A stretch of 64,000 bases of DNA from Ochrobactrum teleogrylli. GTDB lineage: Bacteria; Pseudomonadota; Alphaproteobacteria; Rhizobiales; Rhizobiaceae. The DNA is taken from NCBI RefSeq assembly GCF_006376685.1, contig NZ_VEWL01000010.1:62001-126000 (forward strand). Reading direction: 5' to 3'. Under the pieces are notes generated by a model. It did no database searches. It was not told where the DNA came from and saw only the letters and a program-made list of their open reading frames with translations. The position numbers and the translations under genes were made by a program. The stretch's first letter is position 1, and each line of letters starts with the position of its first letter. Positions 17,337 to 27,314 of this stretch are shown in pieces.

Positions 17337-19247
17337 TCAGGCGAAGGCCATTCCGATATGGCGCTCCCGCAATAGAGTGCTGATTTCATCGAGAACCGCC
17401 GGGTCTTCGATAGTGGCGGGCATTTTCCATGTCTCACCATCGGCGATCTTCTGGATGGTTGAGCGCAGGATTTTGCCCGAGCGGGTCTTGGGCAGGCGCT
17501 TCACGGTCAGGGCCAGCCGGAAGGCGGCGACCGGGCCGATGGCGTCGCGAACCATGGCCACGCATTCCTTTTCGACTTCGTGCGGATCGCGGTCGATATT
17601 GGATTTCAGCACCAGAAAACCGCAAGGCGCTTGCCCCTTTACGGGATCGGAAATGCCCAGCACCGCGCATTCCGCCACATCGGGATGACCGGAAAGGACC
17701 TCTTCCATCGCGCCGGTGGACAGGCGATGGCCCGCGACATTGATGATGTCGTCGGTCCGGCTCATGATATAGAGATAGCCATCACTATCCATATATCCGG
17801 CATCGGCGGTTTTATAATAGCCGGGGAACTCCGAGAGATAGGCTTTCCTGAAGCGTTCATCGGCATTCCACAGCGTCGGCAGGCAGCCGGGCGGCAGTGG
17901 CAGCTTGATCAGGATATTGCCTAGCTGGCCGCGTTCGACCTCATGGCCTTCATCATCCAGCACGCGGATATCGTAGCCCGGAAGGCAGACCGCAGGCGAT
18001 CCGTATTTCGTTTCCAGAAGGCCGAGACCAAGCGGATTGGCTACCATCGGCCAGCCGCTTTCGGTCTGCCACCAATGGTCAAGCACCGGGCGTCCGATCA
18101 GGTTCTCCGCCCAGTGGATTGTGTCCGGATCGGCGCGTTCGCCTGCCAGAAACAGCGCACGGAATTTCGACAGGTCATAGTTGCGGACAAAATTCCCGTC
18201 GGCATCTTCCTTCTTGATGGCGCGCAGCGCCGTCGGCGCGGTGAACATCACCTCCACGCCATGTTCGGCGATGATGCGCCAATAGGTGCCCGCATCCGGC
18301 GTGCCAATGGGCTTGCCTTCGAACAGGATCGTCGTGGCCCCTGCCAGCAGCGGCGCATAGACGATATAGGAGTGGCCGACCACCCAGCCGACATCGGAGG
18401 CCGCCCAGAAGACCTGTCCCGGCTCCACGCCGAAGACGTGTTTGAGCGACCAGGCAAGCGCCACCATGTGCCCGCCATTGTCGCGCACCACGCCCTTTGG
18501 CTCGCCGGTGGTGCCGGATGTATAGAGCACATAAAGCGGATCGGTCGCGGCGACTGGCGTGCAGGGCACGTGTCGGCCCCGCGCGGCGTCCACAGCAGCC
18601 GTGTAATCGATGTCGCGCCCTTCAACCGGGGTATGGGCATGCTGCTCGCGCTGCAGAATGATGCAATGGCCGACCTTGTGGTGGGCGGATGCAATGGCTT
18701 TGTCGAGCATGTCCTGATAGGGCACCACGCGCGTCGGCTCGATGCCGCAGGAACCGGCAATGATCATCACCGGCTTGGCATCGTCGATGCGCGTTGCAAG
18801 TTCATTGGCGGCGAAACCGCCGAAAACGACGGAATGCACAGCGCCTATGCGCGCCGATGCAAGCATGGCAACTGCCGCTTCCGGCACCATCGGCATATAG
18901 ATCAGAACGCGGTCGCCCTTCTTCACGCCATGGTCGAGCATGACGGCGGAGAGCGCCTTCACTTCCTCCAGCAATTCACTATAGGTGAATTTGCGCACCT
19001 TGCCGGTGACCGGGCTTTCATAGATCAGCGCCAGTTGATTGCCGCGCCCATTGGCGACATGGCGGTCGAGCGCATTGTAACAGGTGTTGCATTCCGCACC
19101 GGTGAACCAGCGACCATAGACGCCTTCGTCGCCTGCAAAAACCTGATCCCAGGGCTTGAACCAGTCGATCGCCTCTGCGGCTTCCGCCCAGAACCGTTCA
19201 GGATCGGCCTGCCATACGGCATAGGTTTCGGCATATTTCGAAGTCAT
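17337..19247 (-). CDS. prpE: Propionyl-CoA synthetase
   Basis: A 636-residue AMP-forming acyl-CoA ligase. The start ATG (19245-19247), preceded by GGGAGGAAACAG, gives MTSKYAETYAVWQADPERFW, the PrpE-type N terminus with the WxxDPExFWAE motif of the ACS family. The phosphate loop YTSGTTGEPKGVVRDNGG, adenine region DHWWQTESGWPM and the C-terminal catalytic lysine in LPKTRSGKILRSTIQKIADGE are intact. The enzyme activates propionate to propionyl-CoA; the PrpE/AcsA distinction here rests on the VVRDNGG motif. No prpBCD genes are nearby, so in this genome propionyl-CoA may enter the methylmalonyl route. Translation could start seven codons upstream, but without an SD. Confidence 0.92.
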   Translation of the reverse strand: MTSKYAETYAVWQADPERFWAEAAEAIDWFKPWDQVFAGDEGVYGRWFTGAECNTCYNALDRHVANGRGNQLALIYESPVTGKVRKFTYSELLEEVKALSAVMLDHGVKKGDRVLIYMPMVPEAAVAMLASARIGAVHSVVFGGFAANELATRIDDAKPVMIIAGSCGIEPTRVVPYQDMLDKAIASAHHKVGHCIILQREQHAHTPVEGRDIDYTAAVDAARGRHVPCTPVAATDPLYVLYTSGTTGEPKGVVRDNGGHMVALAWSLKHVFGVEPGQVFWAASDVGWVVGHSYIVYAPLLAGATTILFEGKPIGTPDAGTYWRIIAEHGVEVMFTAPTALRAIKKEDADGNFVRNYDLSKFRALFLAGERADPDTIHWAENLIGRPVLDHWWQTESGWPMVANPLGLGLLETKYGSPAVCLPGYDIRVLDDEGHEVERGQLGNILIKLPLPPGCLPTLWNADERFRKAYLSEFPGYYKTADAGYMDSDGYLYIMSRTDDIINVAGHRLSTGAMEEVLSGHPDVAECAVLGISDPVKGQAPCGFLVLKSNIDRDPHEVEKECVAMVRDAIGPVAAFRLALTVKRLPKTRSGKILRSTIQKIADGETWKMPATIEDPAVLDEISTLLRERHIGMAFA

Positions 19248-19503
19248 GCTGTTTCCTCCCAGAAACACGCACCGCGCACCGCCCGCATGACGGACGTTCC
19301 AAGGTGCGATTTTTCATCTGATGTCAGCGCGAGCGCGGCCTCCTCAGACCGGCCTCCTCCCGGATTTCTCCGTGCGCTTTCATCTCCTCCATCCTTAATT
19401 TACGCCGAGCCGTGAAGCTTCGTCCATGGGACTTAAGATGAAGATTGGAATAGAACAAGAAGACTTGCAGCTCGCAAGCGCCTGCGTCACAAGGAGGGGA
19501 GAG

Positions 19504-19677
19504 GTGTCGCCCGTGACCAAAGTTTTGCCTGTGCTGCTTGTCCTGCTGATGGGAATGCACATCATCAAACCGCTCGGCCTGCCGGGATTGAAGCGGCGCG
19601 GCGATTTCTGGAAAATTGCCGTCATCGCCATATTCGTCATGGCGCTGGCTGTCGGCTTTCATTTCCACGAATCATGA
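19504..19677 (+). CDS. Small membrane protein of unknown function
   Basis: A GTG start at 19504 with the SD AAGGAGGGGA (19490-19500) gives 57 residues; in-frame ATGs at 19426 and 19438 have no SD. There are two hydrophobic stretches, VLPVLLVLLMGMHIIKP and IAVIAIFVMALAVGFHF, separated by a basic loop LPGLKRRGDFWK, so it is probably an inner-membrane hairpin. I do not recognise the family. It is convergent with fba and ends at the fba terminator. Confidence 0.7.
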   Translation: MSPVTKVLPVLLVLLMGMHIIKPLGLPGLKRRGDFWKIAVIAIFVMALAVGFHFHES

Positions 19678-19679
19678 AA

Positions 19680-19701
19680 AAGCCCGGCCCAAACCGGGCT
19701 T
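19680..19701. terminator. Bidirectional terminator, small membrane protein gene / fba
   Basis: Arms AAGCCCGG (19680-19687) and CCGGGCTT (19694-19701), with a T-run on the minus strand (TTTTTC) and a weaker one on the plus strand. Confidence 0.8.
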
Positions 19702-19729
19702 ATCCTTTCTATCGCTGCCCTGAAAAAAA

Positions 19730-20755
19730 TCAGGCTGCCTGTTCTAGTTCTTTTTTCCAGCCGCCGGTTGCGGCAAGGCCGTTCATGCGGGCGCGGTGGG
19801 TGAAGGCACGCTGACCGGCAGCGACGTTCTCCGGCTTGCCACCCCACGCTTCGAGGGCTGCCGCCTGCAAGGCGCGTCCGTAAGAAAATGTCATTTTCCA
19901 CGGCATGTCGTAAGCTTCATTCATGGCCGAGAGATGCGCTGTCGCCTCTTCGCCCGTCTGACCGCCGGACAGGAAGGCGATGCCCGGAACTGCGGCGGGA
20001 ACGGTATTGAGGAAGCAACGCACGGTCTTTTCAGCCACTTCCTCGACCGACGCCTTGCGCCCATTCTTGCCATCGAGAACCATGTTCGGCTTCAGGATCA
20101 TGCCTTCCAGCTTGACGCGGGCGTCATAAAGCTCGGCAAAAACCGTCTTTAGAACCAGCTCGGTCACTTCATAGCAGCGGTCGATGCTGTGATCGCCCGG
20201 CTTGCCATCCATCAGGACTTCCGGCTCGACAATTGGCACAATTCCAGCTTCCTGACAAAGTGCAGCATAGCGCGCCAGCGCCTGTGCATTCTGCCTGACC
20301 GCGCCCAATGTCGGCAAAGCGTCGGAAATTGATATGACGCCGCGCCATTTGGCAAAACGCGCCCCCAGGCCGTGATATTCGTTCAGGCGTTCGCGCAGGC
20401 CATCCAGACCTTCGGTGATAGTCTCCCCGGGGAAACCAGCCAGAGGCTTCGCGCCCGCATCGACCTTGATGCCCGGAATCGAACCCGCATTGCGGATGAT
20501 GTCGTTGAGCGGCGTGCCGTCCTTGGCTTTCTGGTGGATGGTCTCATCGTAAAGAATGACGCCGGAAATATAGTTCTTCATCGCGTCGTCGGCGCGGAAC
20601 AGCATCTCGCGGTAATCGCGGCGCGTCTCTTCCGTGGATGCCAGATTGATGGAATCGAAGCGCTTCTTGATGGTTCCGGAGCTCTCGTCAGCAGCCAGAA
20701 TGCCCTTTCCAGAAGCGACCAGGGCAATCGCAATATCTTCAAGACGTTCGGTCAT
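19730..20755 (-). CDS. fba: Fructose-bisphosphate aldolase, class I
   Basis: A 341-residue class I (Schiff-base) aldolase. The start ATG (20753-20755) yields MTERLEDIAIALVASGKGILAADESSGTIKKRF, the textbook class I N terminus; the frame is open 37 residues further up without similarity. The active-site region VPIVEPEVLMDG and the Schiff-base lysine in LEGMILKPNMVLDGKNG are present, as is FLSGGQTGEEATAHL. It splits fructose 1,6-bisphosphate into DHAP and glyceraldehyde 3-phosphate. Class I aldolases are less common than class II in bacteria but usual in Brucella relatives. Two AAACGATT repeats lie upstream (20874-20900). Confidence 0.95.
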   Translation of the reverse strand: MTERLEDIAIALVASGKGILAADESSGTIKKRFDSINLASTEETRRDYREMLFRADDAMKNYISGVILYDETIHQKAKDGTPLNDIIRNAGSIPGIKVDAGAKPLAGFPGETITEGLDGLRERLNEYHGLGARFAKWRGVISISDALPTLGAVRQNAQALARYAALCQEAGIVPIVEPEVLMDGKPGDHSIDRCYEVTELVLKTVFAELYDARVKLEGMILKPNMVLDGKNGRKASVEEVAEKTVRCFLNTVPAAVPGIAFLSGGQTGEEATAHLSAMNEAYDMPWKMTFSYGRALQAAALEAWGGKPENVAAGQRAFTHRARMNGLAATGGWKKELEQAA

Positions 20756-20873
20756 TCGTAAGCTCCTCTTCAGAACCGGCCGACTGGAGTTCGCCTCGGT
20801 CGGCATCGGAAATTGATGACTTATCGCCGATGGCAGAAGTGTCCGGTAAAAAGATGGCATGCGCAACTGATTG

Positions 20874-20900
20874 AAACGATTGAAAATTTTTTAAACGATT
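20874..20900. promoter_or_regulatory. Paired AAACGATT repeats upstream of fba
   Basis: AAACGATT occurs at 20874-20881 and 20893-20900, 19 bp apart (about two helical turns), in an AT-rich stretch that would fit the fba promoter. A related CTAATCGATTGAG occurs upstream of tkt at 27501-27513. A LacI-type carbon regulator could bind such half-palindromes; this is inference. Confidence 0.35.
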
Positions 20901-21039
20901 TAGACTGGACATGTTTTCTTGTCGCCAGTCGAACGAGGCCGGTTCAAGGTTTTTACGGTGAGGGGTTTCATCTGGGCGACAAGACCCCATGTAACGATAA
21001 CCTGCCGTTCTCATCGCCCAACGCCTCCGAGGAGAAGAC

Positions 21040-22188
21040 ATGCGCGCCGCTCATCTTAGCCTGTTATTTGCTCTCGCCGCATCGGTTACATCTATTCCGA
21101 TGCAATCCGCCTGGTCCGCCAGCATCAATGCGGGCGACCGCGAAACCAAGGCCGAAGCGCCATTCACCGTCACAAGTGTTGCGGAGTTCAACACGCCGTG
21201 GGCAATTGCGTTCCTGCCCGATGGCCGTCTGGTCGTGACGGAAAAACCCGGAGAGATTTTCATTGTCACCGAGGTGGGCAAAAAGACGGAAGTGGCGGGC
21301 GTGCCCAAGGTTGCCTTTGGCGGGCAGAACGGTTTGCTCGACATAGAGCCCGCGCCGGATTTCGCGAAAAGCAAGGCGCTTTATTTCACCTATAACGAAC
21401 CTGCGGACGGCGGCAGCAGCGTGGTGCTGGCGCGGGCCAGACTGGCAGAGAGCGGCGACAACGCCACGCTTGAAGACCTGACCACGCTGTGGAAGCAGGA
21501 TGTGGTCGCCAAGGGCGGTCAGCCGGGCGGAAAGATCGCCTTCGCACCGGACGGCAAGCATTTGTTTCTCACGGTCGGGGACCGTATGCAGCCTGCCACA
21601 GCGCAGGATGATAAGGCCCCGATGGGCAAAATTCTCCGCATGAATCTGGACGGGTCCGTGCCGCAAGATAATCCCAATGCGGGGGAGGGCGGCATTCGCG
21701 GCCTGACCTGGACGACCGGTCACCGCAATCCTTATGGGCTGGCCTTCGCGCCCGATGGCACGCTGTGGGAACACGAGATGGGGCCGCGCGGCGGCGACGA
21801 GTTCAATCTGATCAAACCCGGCCTCAATTATGGCTGGCCGGTGGTTTCCAATGGCGACAATTACAGCGGCAGGCCGATCCCGCGCCACAGCACGCGCCCG
21901 GAATTCGAAGCGCCGCGGGTCTACTGGAATCCGGTGATTTCGCCGGGCGGTCTGACCTTCTACAAGGGTAATTTGTTCAAGGCGTGGGACGGTTCCGCCC
22001 TGATCGCCGGTCTTTCTTCGATGGCGCTGGTGCGTGTCGCTTTCGACAGCAAGGGCCAGCCGGACGAAGCCGAGCGCTTCGATATGGGCAATCGCATCCG
22101 CGACGTGGCCGTTGGTCCAGACGGCGCGATCTGGCTGATCGAGGATGATGATCCCGGACGCCTATTAAAACTGACGCCGAAATCTTGA
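21040..22188 (+). CDS. PQQ-dependent aldose sugar dehydrogenase (YliI/Asd type)
   Basis: A 382-residue exported protein with a signal peptide (MRAAHLSLLFALAASVTS..SAWSA). The rest is a six-bladed beta-propeller of the soluble glucose/aldose dehydrogenase family: LNTPWAIAFLPDGRLVVTEKPGEIF-like first blade (FNTPWAIAFLPDGR), GLLDIEPAPDF, GRMQPATAQDD region, TTGHRNPYGLAFAPDGTLWEHEMGPRGGDEFNLIKPGLNYGWPVVS and DGAIWLIEDDDPGRLLKL. Family members oxidise aldoses to lactones in the periplasm using PQQ and a calcium ion. No PQQ biosynthesis gene is visible in the window. The ATG at 21040 is preceded by the SD GAGGAGAAG. Followed by a terminator at 22195-22218. Confidence 0.9.
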   Translation: MRAAHLSLLFALAASVTSIPMQSAWSASINAGDRETKAEAPFTVTSVAEFNTPWAIAFLPDGRLVVTEKPGEIFIVTEVGKKTEVAGVPKVAFGGQNGLLDIEPAPDFAKSKALYFTYNEPADGGSSVVLARARLAESGDNATLEDLTTLWKQDVVAKGGQPGGKIAFAPDGKHLFLTVGDRMQPATAQDDKAPMGKILRMNLDGSVPQDNPNAGEGGIRGLTWTTGHRNPYGLAFAPDGTLWEHEMGPRGGDEFNLIKPGLNYGWPVVSNGDNYSGRPIPRHSTRPEFEAPRVYWNPVISPGGLTFYKGNLFKAWDGSALIAGLSSMALVRVAFDSKGQPDEAERFDMGNRIRDVAVGPDGAIWLIEDDDPGRLLKLTPKS

Positions 22189-22194
22189 ACTGAA

Positions 22195-22218
22195 AAAGGC
22201 CCCGTTTCCGGAGCCTTT
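22195..22218 (+). terminator. Intrinsic terminator after sugar dehydrogenase gene
   Basis: Arms AAAGGC-CCG (22195-22204) and CGG-GCCTTT (22209-22218) with one mismatch, followed by GATTTG. Confidence 0.6.
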
Positions 22219-22260
22219 GATTTGTTCTTCCGCATTGTCCTGCGCATCGAAGCGGGATCA

Positions 22261-22285
22261 GAAATCAGTCCAGTGGACTGATTTC
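22261..22285. repeat. Perfect 25-bp palindrome between sugar dehydrogenase gene and pgk
   Basis: Arms GAAATCAGTCCA (22261-22272) and TGGACTGATTTC (22274-22285) around one central base, in the space between two convergent genes. Confidence 0.7.
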
Positions 22286-22321
22286 CCCGCGTAGGCGCTT
22301 CGCACTTTTGCTGGAAATGCT

Positions 22322-23527
22322 TTATTTCTTCAACACATCGACGCCCGGAAGCGGCTTGCCTTCCATCCATTCGAGGAAAGCGCCGCCTGCGGTCGAGATA
22401 TAGGTGAAGTCGTCGGCCACACCGGCATGGTTCAGCGCCGCGACCGTATCACCGCCGCCGCCCACCGAAACGAGCTTGCCAGCCTTGGTGCGGGCGGCGA
22501 CATGCTTCGCGGTCTTGACCGTTGCCGTGTCGAACGGGCGCAGTTCGAATGCGCCGAGCGGGCCGTTCCAGACCAGCGTTGCCGCATCGTCGATGGCCGA
22601 GGCGATCAGATCGGTGGACAACGCACCTGCGTCGAGGATCATGCCATCGCTTGGCACAGCGTCAACGCCATAGGTCTTGTTCGGCGTATCGGCGGCAAAG
22701 TGCCAGCCCACAACCGCATCGACCGGCAGGATGATGGCGCATTTGGTGGTTTCGGCCTTGGCCATGATTTCACGCGCCGTATGGGCGAGGTCATGTTCGC
22801 AAAGCGACTTGCCGACATCGTGGCCCTGTGCCGCGAGGAACGTATTGGCCATGCCGCCACCGATCACCAGCGCATCGACTTTTTCGATAAGGTTCGAAAG
22901 AAGGTCGAGCTTGGTCGAGACCTTGGCGCCGCCGACAATGGCGACAACCGGACGGGCCGGATTACCGAGGCCCTTTTCCAGCGCTTCCAACTCGGCCTGC
23001 ATGGCGCGACCGGCAAAAGCAGGCAGGACATGGGCCAGACCTTCGGTCGAGGCATGGGCGCGGTGGGCAGCCGAAAACGCGTCATTGACGTAGAGATCGC
23101 CATTGGCGGCCAGCGCCTTGACGAATTCTGGATCGTTCTTTTCCTCGCCCTTGTGGAAACGGGTGTTTTCCAGAAGCAGAACGTCACCGTCCTTCAGCGC
23201 ATCGACAGCGGCCTTGGCCTTGTCACCGATGCTGTCTTCCGCGAAATGGACGCCCCGACCAGAAATATGGGGCCCGAGCACCTTGGCGAGCGGCTTCACG
23301 ACATGCTTCAGCGAATTTTCGTCGGAGGCAACGCCTTTCGGGCGACCGAAATGGGCGAGCAGAATGACCTTTGCGCCCTTCTTCGACAGTTCGGCAATCG
23401 TTGGAACGATGCGCTCGATGCGGGTGAGGTCGGTCACCTGTCCGTCGGCCATTGGCACGTTGAGGTCAACGCGGACCAGAACGCGTTTGGATTTGACGTC
23501 GGCGTCGTCGAGAGTGCGGAAACCCAT
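22322..23527 (-). CDS. pgk: Phosphoglycerate kinase
   Basis: A 401-residue enzyme that interconverts 1,3-bisphosphoglycerate + ADP and 3-phosphoglycerate + ATP. Substrate-site segments [46 protein letters not shown] and the glycine-rich [24 protein letters not shown] are intact; the C-terminal nucleotide loop is [19 protein letters not shown]. Length is normal. It is the last gene of the minus-strand group tkt-gap-(glycolipid-binding protein)-pgk. The gap of 60 bp to the upstream gene has no terminator-like hairpin, so cotranscription is likely. Confidence 0.97.
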   Translation of the reverse strand: MGFRTLDDADVKSKRVLVRVDLNVPMADGQVTDLTRIERIVPTIAELSKKGAKVILLAHFGRPKGVASDENSLKHVVKPLAKVLGPHISGRGVHFAEDSIGDKAKAAVDALKDGDVLLLENTRFHKGEEKNDPEFVKALAANGDLYVNDAFSAAHRAHASTEGLAHVLPAFAGRAMQAELEALEKGLGNPARPVVAIVGGAKVSTKLDLLSNLIEKVDALVIGGGMANTFLAAQGHDVGKSLCEHDLAHTAREIMAKAETTKCAIILPVDAVVGWHFAADTPNKTYGVDAVPSDGMILDAGALSTDLIASAIDDAATLVWNGPLGAFELRPFDTATVKTAKHVAARTKAGKLVSVGGGGDTVAALNHAGVADDFTYISTAGGAFLEWMEGKPLPGVDVLKK

Positions 23528-23587
23528 AAGTTTTCTCCCTGGCTTGTTCCGGCGCGTGGTGAAGCCTTATCGCTCTGACAGTTTGGC

Positions 23588-24157
23588 TTAACCAGGCAGA
23601 CGCTGGAACAGGGTTGGATAATCGGTAACAAGCCCGTCTTCATCGACGGGTAGATCGGCGGTGAAAGAGCGGTCCGCCGCCGCGTAACGATAGAGCCTGC
23701 CTTCTTCCAGACAGCGGTAACGCTGGCTGTCGCGGAGGGGCTGAAAACTGTCGAACGGCACATAAAGCATGTCCAGCTGAACGGTGCCGCTTTCCGGTGT
23801 CAGGCCAAGCCTGCGTATTGGCAGTGTGTTGGTGAAGGGCGTTCCTGCCAGATCGATGTCGATGCAGCCGTCGAATTCCGGCAAAGGCTCGCCAGTCATC
23901 GACTGCCAATGGCCCTCGCCATCGGAGGAGAATTCCAGCTTCTGGCCGGATGCGGTCTCGATAAGGAAATGAAGAACGCGCCAGGTGCTGTCGCAGTCGA
24001 TGCTGTAGCGGACACCGTAAGCATCGCCGCCGCGATTGCCGATCACCACGCTTTCGGCATGAATATTGCGGCCCGCGGGCGCAAGATTCAAATGTTCGAG
24101 CCCTTCTCCTTCCAGCGGACGCCAGCGGGCGACAGTGGGGAGAAGGGCGCGAAACAT
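23588..24157 (-). CDS. Putative glycolipid-binding protein (PF06475-like)
   Basis: A 189-residue protein with ARWRPLEGEGLEHLNL at the N terminus, GVRYSIDCDSTWRVLHFLIE, GHWQSMTGEPLPEFDGCIDIDLAGTPFTNTLPIRRLGL and a final YRYAAADRSFTADLPVDEDGLVTDYPTLFQRL. These are the signatures of the 'putative glycolipid-binding' family, whose fold resembles lipoprotein-carrier barrels, though no function is proven. There is no signal peptide, so it is probably cytosolic. It is placed between gap and pgk, 16 bp after gap, in the same orientation, an unusual insertion into a glycolytic cluster. Confidence 0.75.
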   Translation of the reverse strand: MFRALLPTVARWRPLEGEGLEHLNLAPAGRNIHAESVVIGNRGGDAYGVRYSIDCDSTWRVLHFLIETASGQKLEFSSDGEGHWQSMTGEPLPEFDGCIDIDLAGTPFTNTLPIRRLGLTPESGTVQLDMLYVPFDSFQPLRDSQRYRCLEEGRLYRYAAADRSFTADLPVDEDGLVTDYPTLFQRLPG

Positions 24158-24173
24158 AGTCAGGCCACGGGGC

Positions 24174-25181
24174 TTAGATCAGCTTGCCGAGAGCGACGGC
24201 GGTGTCGCCCATACGGTTGGAGAAGCCCCATTCATTGTCGTACCACGACAGGATACGAACCATGGTGCCGTCCATGACCTTGGTCTGATCCATGTGGAAG
24301 ACCGAGGAATGCGGATCGTGGTTGAAGTCGTGCGAGACAAGCGGCTCGTCCGTGTAGCCGAGGATGCCCTTCAGGCGGCCATTGGCGGCTGCGCGGATCG
24401 CGTCGTTGATTTCCTGCACGGTGGTCGAACGCTTGGCAATGAAGGTCAGGTCAACGACCGAGACATTCGGGGTCGGGACGCGGATAGCGACGCCGTCCAG
24501 CTTGCCCTTCAGTTCCGGCAGCACGAGACCAACAGCCTTTGCGGCACCCGTCGAGGTCGGGATCATGGAGAGCGCTGCCGCGCGGGCGCGGTAGAGATCC
24601 TTGTGCATGGTGTCCAGCGTCGGCTGGTCGCCCGTATAGGAGTGGATCGTGGTCATGAAGCCCTTTTCGATGCCGATGGCATCGTTGAGGACCTGTGCCA
24701 CCGGCGCAAGGCAGTTGGTGGTGCACGACGCGTTGGAGATGACCTGATGCTCTTTGGTGAGCTTGTCGTGGTTGACGCCATAAACGACCGTCAGGTCAGC
24801 GCCGTCGGCAGGAGCCGAAACGATGACGCGCTTAGCGCCAGCTTCCAGATGCATTGCCGCCTTGTCACGCGCGGTGAAAATGCCGGTGCATTCCAGCGCG
24901 ATGTCGACGCCTTCTTCCTTCCACGGCAGTTCGGCCGGGTTGCGAACGGCGTGCACCTTGATCGGACCATAGCCGACGTCGATGCTGTCGCCAGCGACCT
25001 TCACTTCCTTGGGGAAACGGCCGTGGACGCTGTCATAGCGCAGAAGATGCGCATTGGTTTCCACCGGGCCGAGATCGTTGATCGCGACGACCTGAATGTC
25101 GGTGCGGCCCGATTCCACGATGGCGCGGAGAACATTGCGGCCAATGCGGCCAAAACCGTTGATTGCGACGCGAACTGCCAT
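24174..25181 (-). CDS. gap: Glyceraldehyde-3-phosphate dehydrogenase
   Basis: A 335-residue enzyme from ATG 25179-25181 ([20 protein letters not shown]). The NAD-binding GFGRIGR motif, the active-site [18 protein letters not shown] with catalytic cysteine, and the inorganic phosphate site region [20 protein letters not shown] are present; the residue after the Rossmann beta-2 (INDLG) indicates NAD specificity. It oxidises glyceraldehyde 3-phosphate to 1,3-bisphosphoglycerate. It follows tkt with 138 bp between, which contain a strong inverted repeat, so it may be transcribed both from its own promoter and by readthrough. Fifteen more in-frame residues upstream are not conserved. Confidence 0.97.
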   Translation of the reverse strand: MAVRVAINGFGRIGRNVLRAIVESGRTDIQVVAINDLGPVETNAHLLRYDSVHGRFPKEVKVAGDSIDVGYGPIKVHAVRNPAELPWKEEGVDIALECTGIFTARDKAAMHLEAGAKRVIVSAPADGADLTVVYGVNHDKLTKEHQVISNASCTTNCLAPVAQVLNDAIGIEKGFMTTIHSYTGDQPTLDTMHKDLYRARAAALSMIPTSTGAAKAVGLVLPELKGKLDGVAIRVPTPNVSVVDLTFIAKRSTTVQEINDAIRAAANGRLKGILGYTDEPLVSHDFNHDPHSSVFHMDQTKVMDGTMVRILSWYDNEWGFSNRMGDTAVALGKLI

Positions 25182-25282
25182 TTTCTGTAAATCTCCCGAT
25201 AGGATACTGCACTTGCAGTGCTTCATAATTCAGACGGTGCCGGGCATTCGGATAAATCCCGCGCGGCACTGACCGGAAACTT

Positions 25283-25313
25283 AAACGCCGGCGTTTTTGA
25301 GACGCCGGCGTTT
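25283..25313 (-). terminator. Strong 12-bp inverted repeat between tkt and gap
   Basis: Arms AAACGCCGGCGT (25283-25294) and ACGCCGGCGTTT (25302-25313), loop TTTTGAG. On the minus strand it is followed by TTTAAGTTT, a modest U-tract, so it is a terminator or a processing site for tkt transcripts. Confidence 0.7.
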
Positions 25314-25319
25314 AAAAAA

Positions 25320-27314
25320 TCATGCTGCGGCGTTGAGCTTCTTTTCCGCGGCTGCAACGGCGTGTTCTGCCGTGATGCCGAAGTGCTTGTAGAGATCGTT
25401 GATCTCACCCGAAGCGCCGAAGCCCTTCATGCCGATGAATATGCCGTCTTCGCCGATGAAGCGCTCCCAGCCGAGCGAGATTGCCGCTTCGATGGCGACC
25501 TTGACCGGCGCATTGCCGATGGTTGCCTGCTTGTAGGCGTCGCTCTGGCCTTCGAACAGTTCGAAGCACGGCACCGAGACCACGCGTGTGGCAATACCCT
25601 TGCCTTCGAGAAGGTCGCGGGCCTTGAGCGCGATTTCCACTTCCGAGCCCGTGGCGAAGATCGTCACCTTGGCGTCGTCGCTGGCGGTCGCCAGTTCGTA
25701 AGCGCCGTAAGCGGAGAGGTTTTCTTCGCGATGCTCGGTGCGCACGACCGGCAGGTTCTGACGGGTCAGGGCCAGCGTCGACGGGGTTTTGGTCGACTGC
25801 AGGGCGATCTGCCAGCATTCCGCCGTTTCCACAGCGTCAGCCGGACGGAAGACATTGTGGTTCGGAATGGCGCGCAGTGCTGCCAGATGTTCGACCGGCT
25901 GGTGGGTCGGGCCGTCTTCACCCAGACCGATGGAATCATGCGTCATGACATAGATGACGCGGATGCCCATCAGCGACGACAGACGCATGGCCGGACGCGC
26001 ATAATCCGAGAAGGTCAGGAAGGTGCCGGAATAAGGGATCAGGCCGCCATGCAGCGTGATACCGTTCATGGCTGCCGACATGCCGAGTTCGCGGATGCCG
26101 TAATGGACATAACGGCCGCCGTAGTTTTCCGGCGTCACTGCCTTGGTCTGGCTGGTCTTGGTGTTGTTCGAACCGGTGAGATCGGCAGAGCCGCCAATGG
26201 TTTCCGGTACGACGCCGTTGATGACTTCCAGCGCCATTTCCGAAGACTTGCGGGTGGCGACCTTCGGCTTTTCAGCAGAAAGCTTCTTCTTGTATTCGAC
26301 GATGGCCGCATCGAAACCGGCAGGCAGATCGCCACGCATGCGGCGTTCGAATTCTGCGCGGGTTTCCGCGTCGGCAGCGGCGAAGCGCTTTTCCCATTCC
26401 TGGCGCTTCTTGGCGGCGTTGAGGCCAGCCACGCGCCAAGCGTCCAGAACTTCAGCCGGAACGACGAAAGGTTCTGCCGACCAGCCGAGCGCCTTGCGGG
26501 TGGCTGCGATTTCTTCCGCGCCGAGCGGCGAGCCATGCACCTTGTTGGTGCCGGCCTTGTTCGGTGCGCCAAAACCAATGGTCGTCTTGCAGGCGATCAG
26601 GGTCGGCTTGTCGGAAACCTTGGCCAGTTCGATGGCCTTGGCGATGGCTTCCTGATCGTGACCGTCAACAGCCAAGGTGTTCCAGCCGGAAGCAGCGAAA
26701 CGGGCTGGCTGGTTGGTGTTGTCGGCCATCGAGATCGGGCCGTCGATGGAAATGTTGTTGTCGTCCCAGAAGGCGATCAGCTTGTTGAGCTTCAGGTGAC
26801 CGGCCAGCGAGATGGCTTCCTGGCTGATGCCTTCCATGAGGCAGCCGTCGCCGACAAGCACATAGGTGTAGTGGTTGACGAGGCTGTCGCCGAACTGTGC
26901 GTTCAGGATGCGTTCGGAGAGCGCCATGCCAACGGCATTGGCAATGCCCTGGCCGAGCGGGCCGGTCGTCGTTTCGATGCCGGCAGCATGGCCGTATTCC
27001 GGGTGACCGGCGGTACGCGAGCCGAGCTGGCGGAAATTCTTGATTTCATCGATGGTGATGTCTTCGTAGCCCGAAAGATAGAGCAGCGAATAAAGCAGCA
27101 TCGAGCCGTGACCGGCTGACAGCACGAAACGGTCGCGATCCGGCCAATGCGGGTTCTGCGGGTCGTGCGAAAGGAAACGGGTATAAAGCGTCGTCGCTAT
27201 GTCAGCTGCGCCCATCGGCAGGCCGGGGTGGCCGGAATTGGCTTTCTCAACCGCGTCCATCGAGAGGAAGCGAATTGCGTTGGCCAACTGATTTTGTTTG
27301 TCGGAATTGCTCAT
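25320..27314 (-). CDS. tkt: Transketolase
   Basis: A 664-residue thiamine-diphosphate enzyme from ATG 27312-27314 ([31 protein letters not shown]). The cofactor-binding motif appears as [35 protein letters not shown]; the catalytic His region [18 protein letters not shown] and the pyrimidine-domain motif [29 protein letters not shown] are intact. It transfers two-carbon units between sugar phosphates, joining the pentose phosphate pathway to glycolysis. It is divergent from the DUF4164/zapA region. The frame is open 50 more residues upstream without similarity. Confidence 0.97.
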   Translation of the reverse strand: MSNSDKQNQLANAIRFLSMDAVEKANSGHPGLPMGAADIATTLYTRFLSHDPQNPHWPDRDRFVLSAGHGSMLLYSLLYLSGYEDITIDEIKNFRQLGSRTAGHPEYGHAAGIETTTGPLGQGIANAVGMALSERILNAQFGDSLVNHYTYVLVGDGCLMEGISQEAISLAGHLKLNKLIAFWDDNNISIDGPISMADNTNQPARFAASGWNTLAVDGHDQEAIAKAIELAKVSDKPTLIACKTTIGFGAPNKAGTNKVHGSPLGAEEIAATRKALGWSAEPFVVPAEVLDAWRVAGLNAAKKRQEWEKRFAAADAETRAEFERRMRGDLPAGFDAAIVEYKKKLSAEKPKVATRKSSEMALEVINGVVPETIGGSADLTGSNNTKTSQTKAVTPENYGGRYVHYGIRELGMSAAMNGITLHGGLIPYSGTFLTFSDYARPAMRLSSLMGIRVIYVMTHDSIGLGEDGPTHQPVEHLAALRAIPNHNVFRPADAVETAECWQIALQSTKTPSTLALTRQNLPVVRTEHREENLSAYGAYELATASDDAKVTIFATGSEVEIALKARDLLEGKGIATRVVSVPCFELFEGQSDAYKQATIGNAPVKVAIEAAISLGWERFIGEDGIFIGMKGFGASGEINDLYKHFGITAEHAVAAAEKKLNAAA

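Noticed and set aside
17943-19415. 490-codon plus-strand open frame opposite prpE
   Set aside because: The minus-strand prpE has all ligase motifs; the plus frame has none.
25218-27119. 633-codon antisense open frame opposite tkt
   Set aside because: It is a by-product of GC-rich codon use in tkt; it has no domain or SD and its residues are low-complexity.
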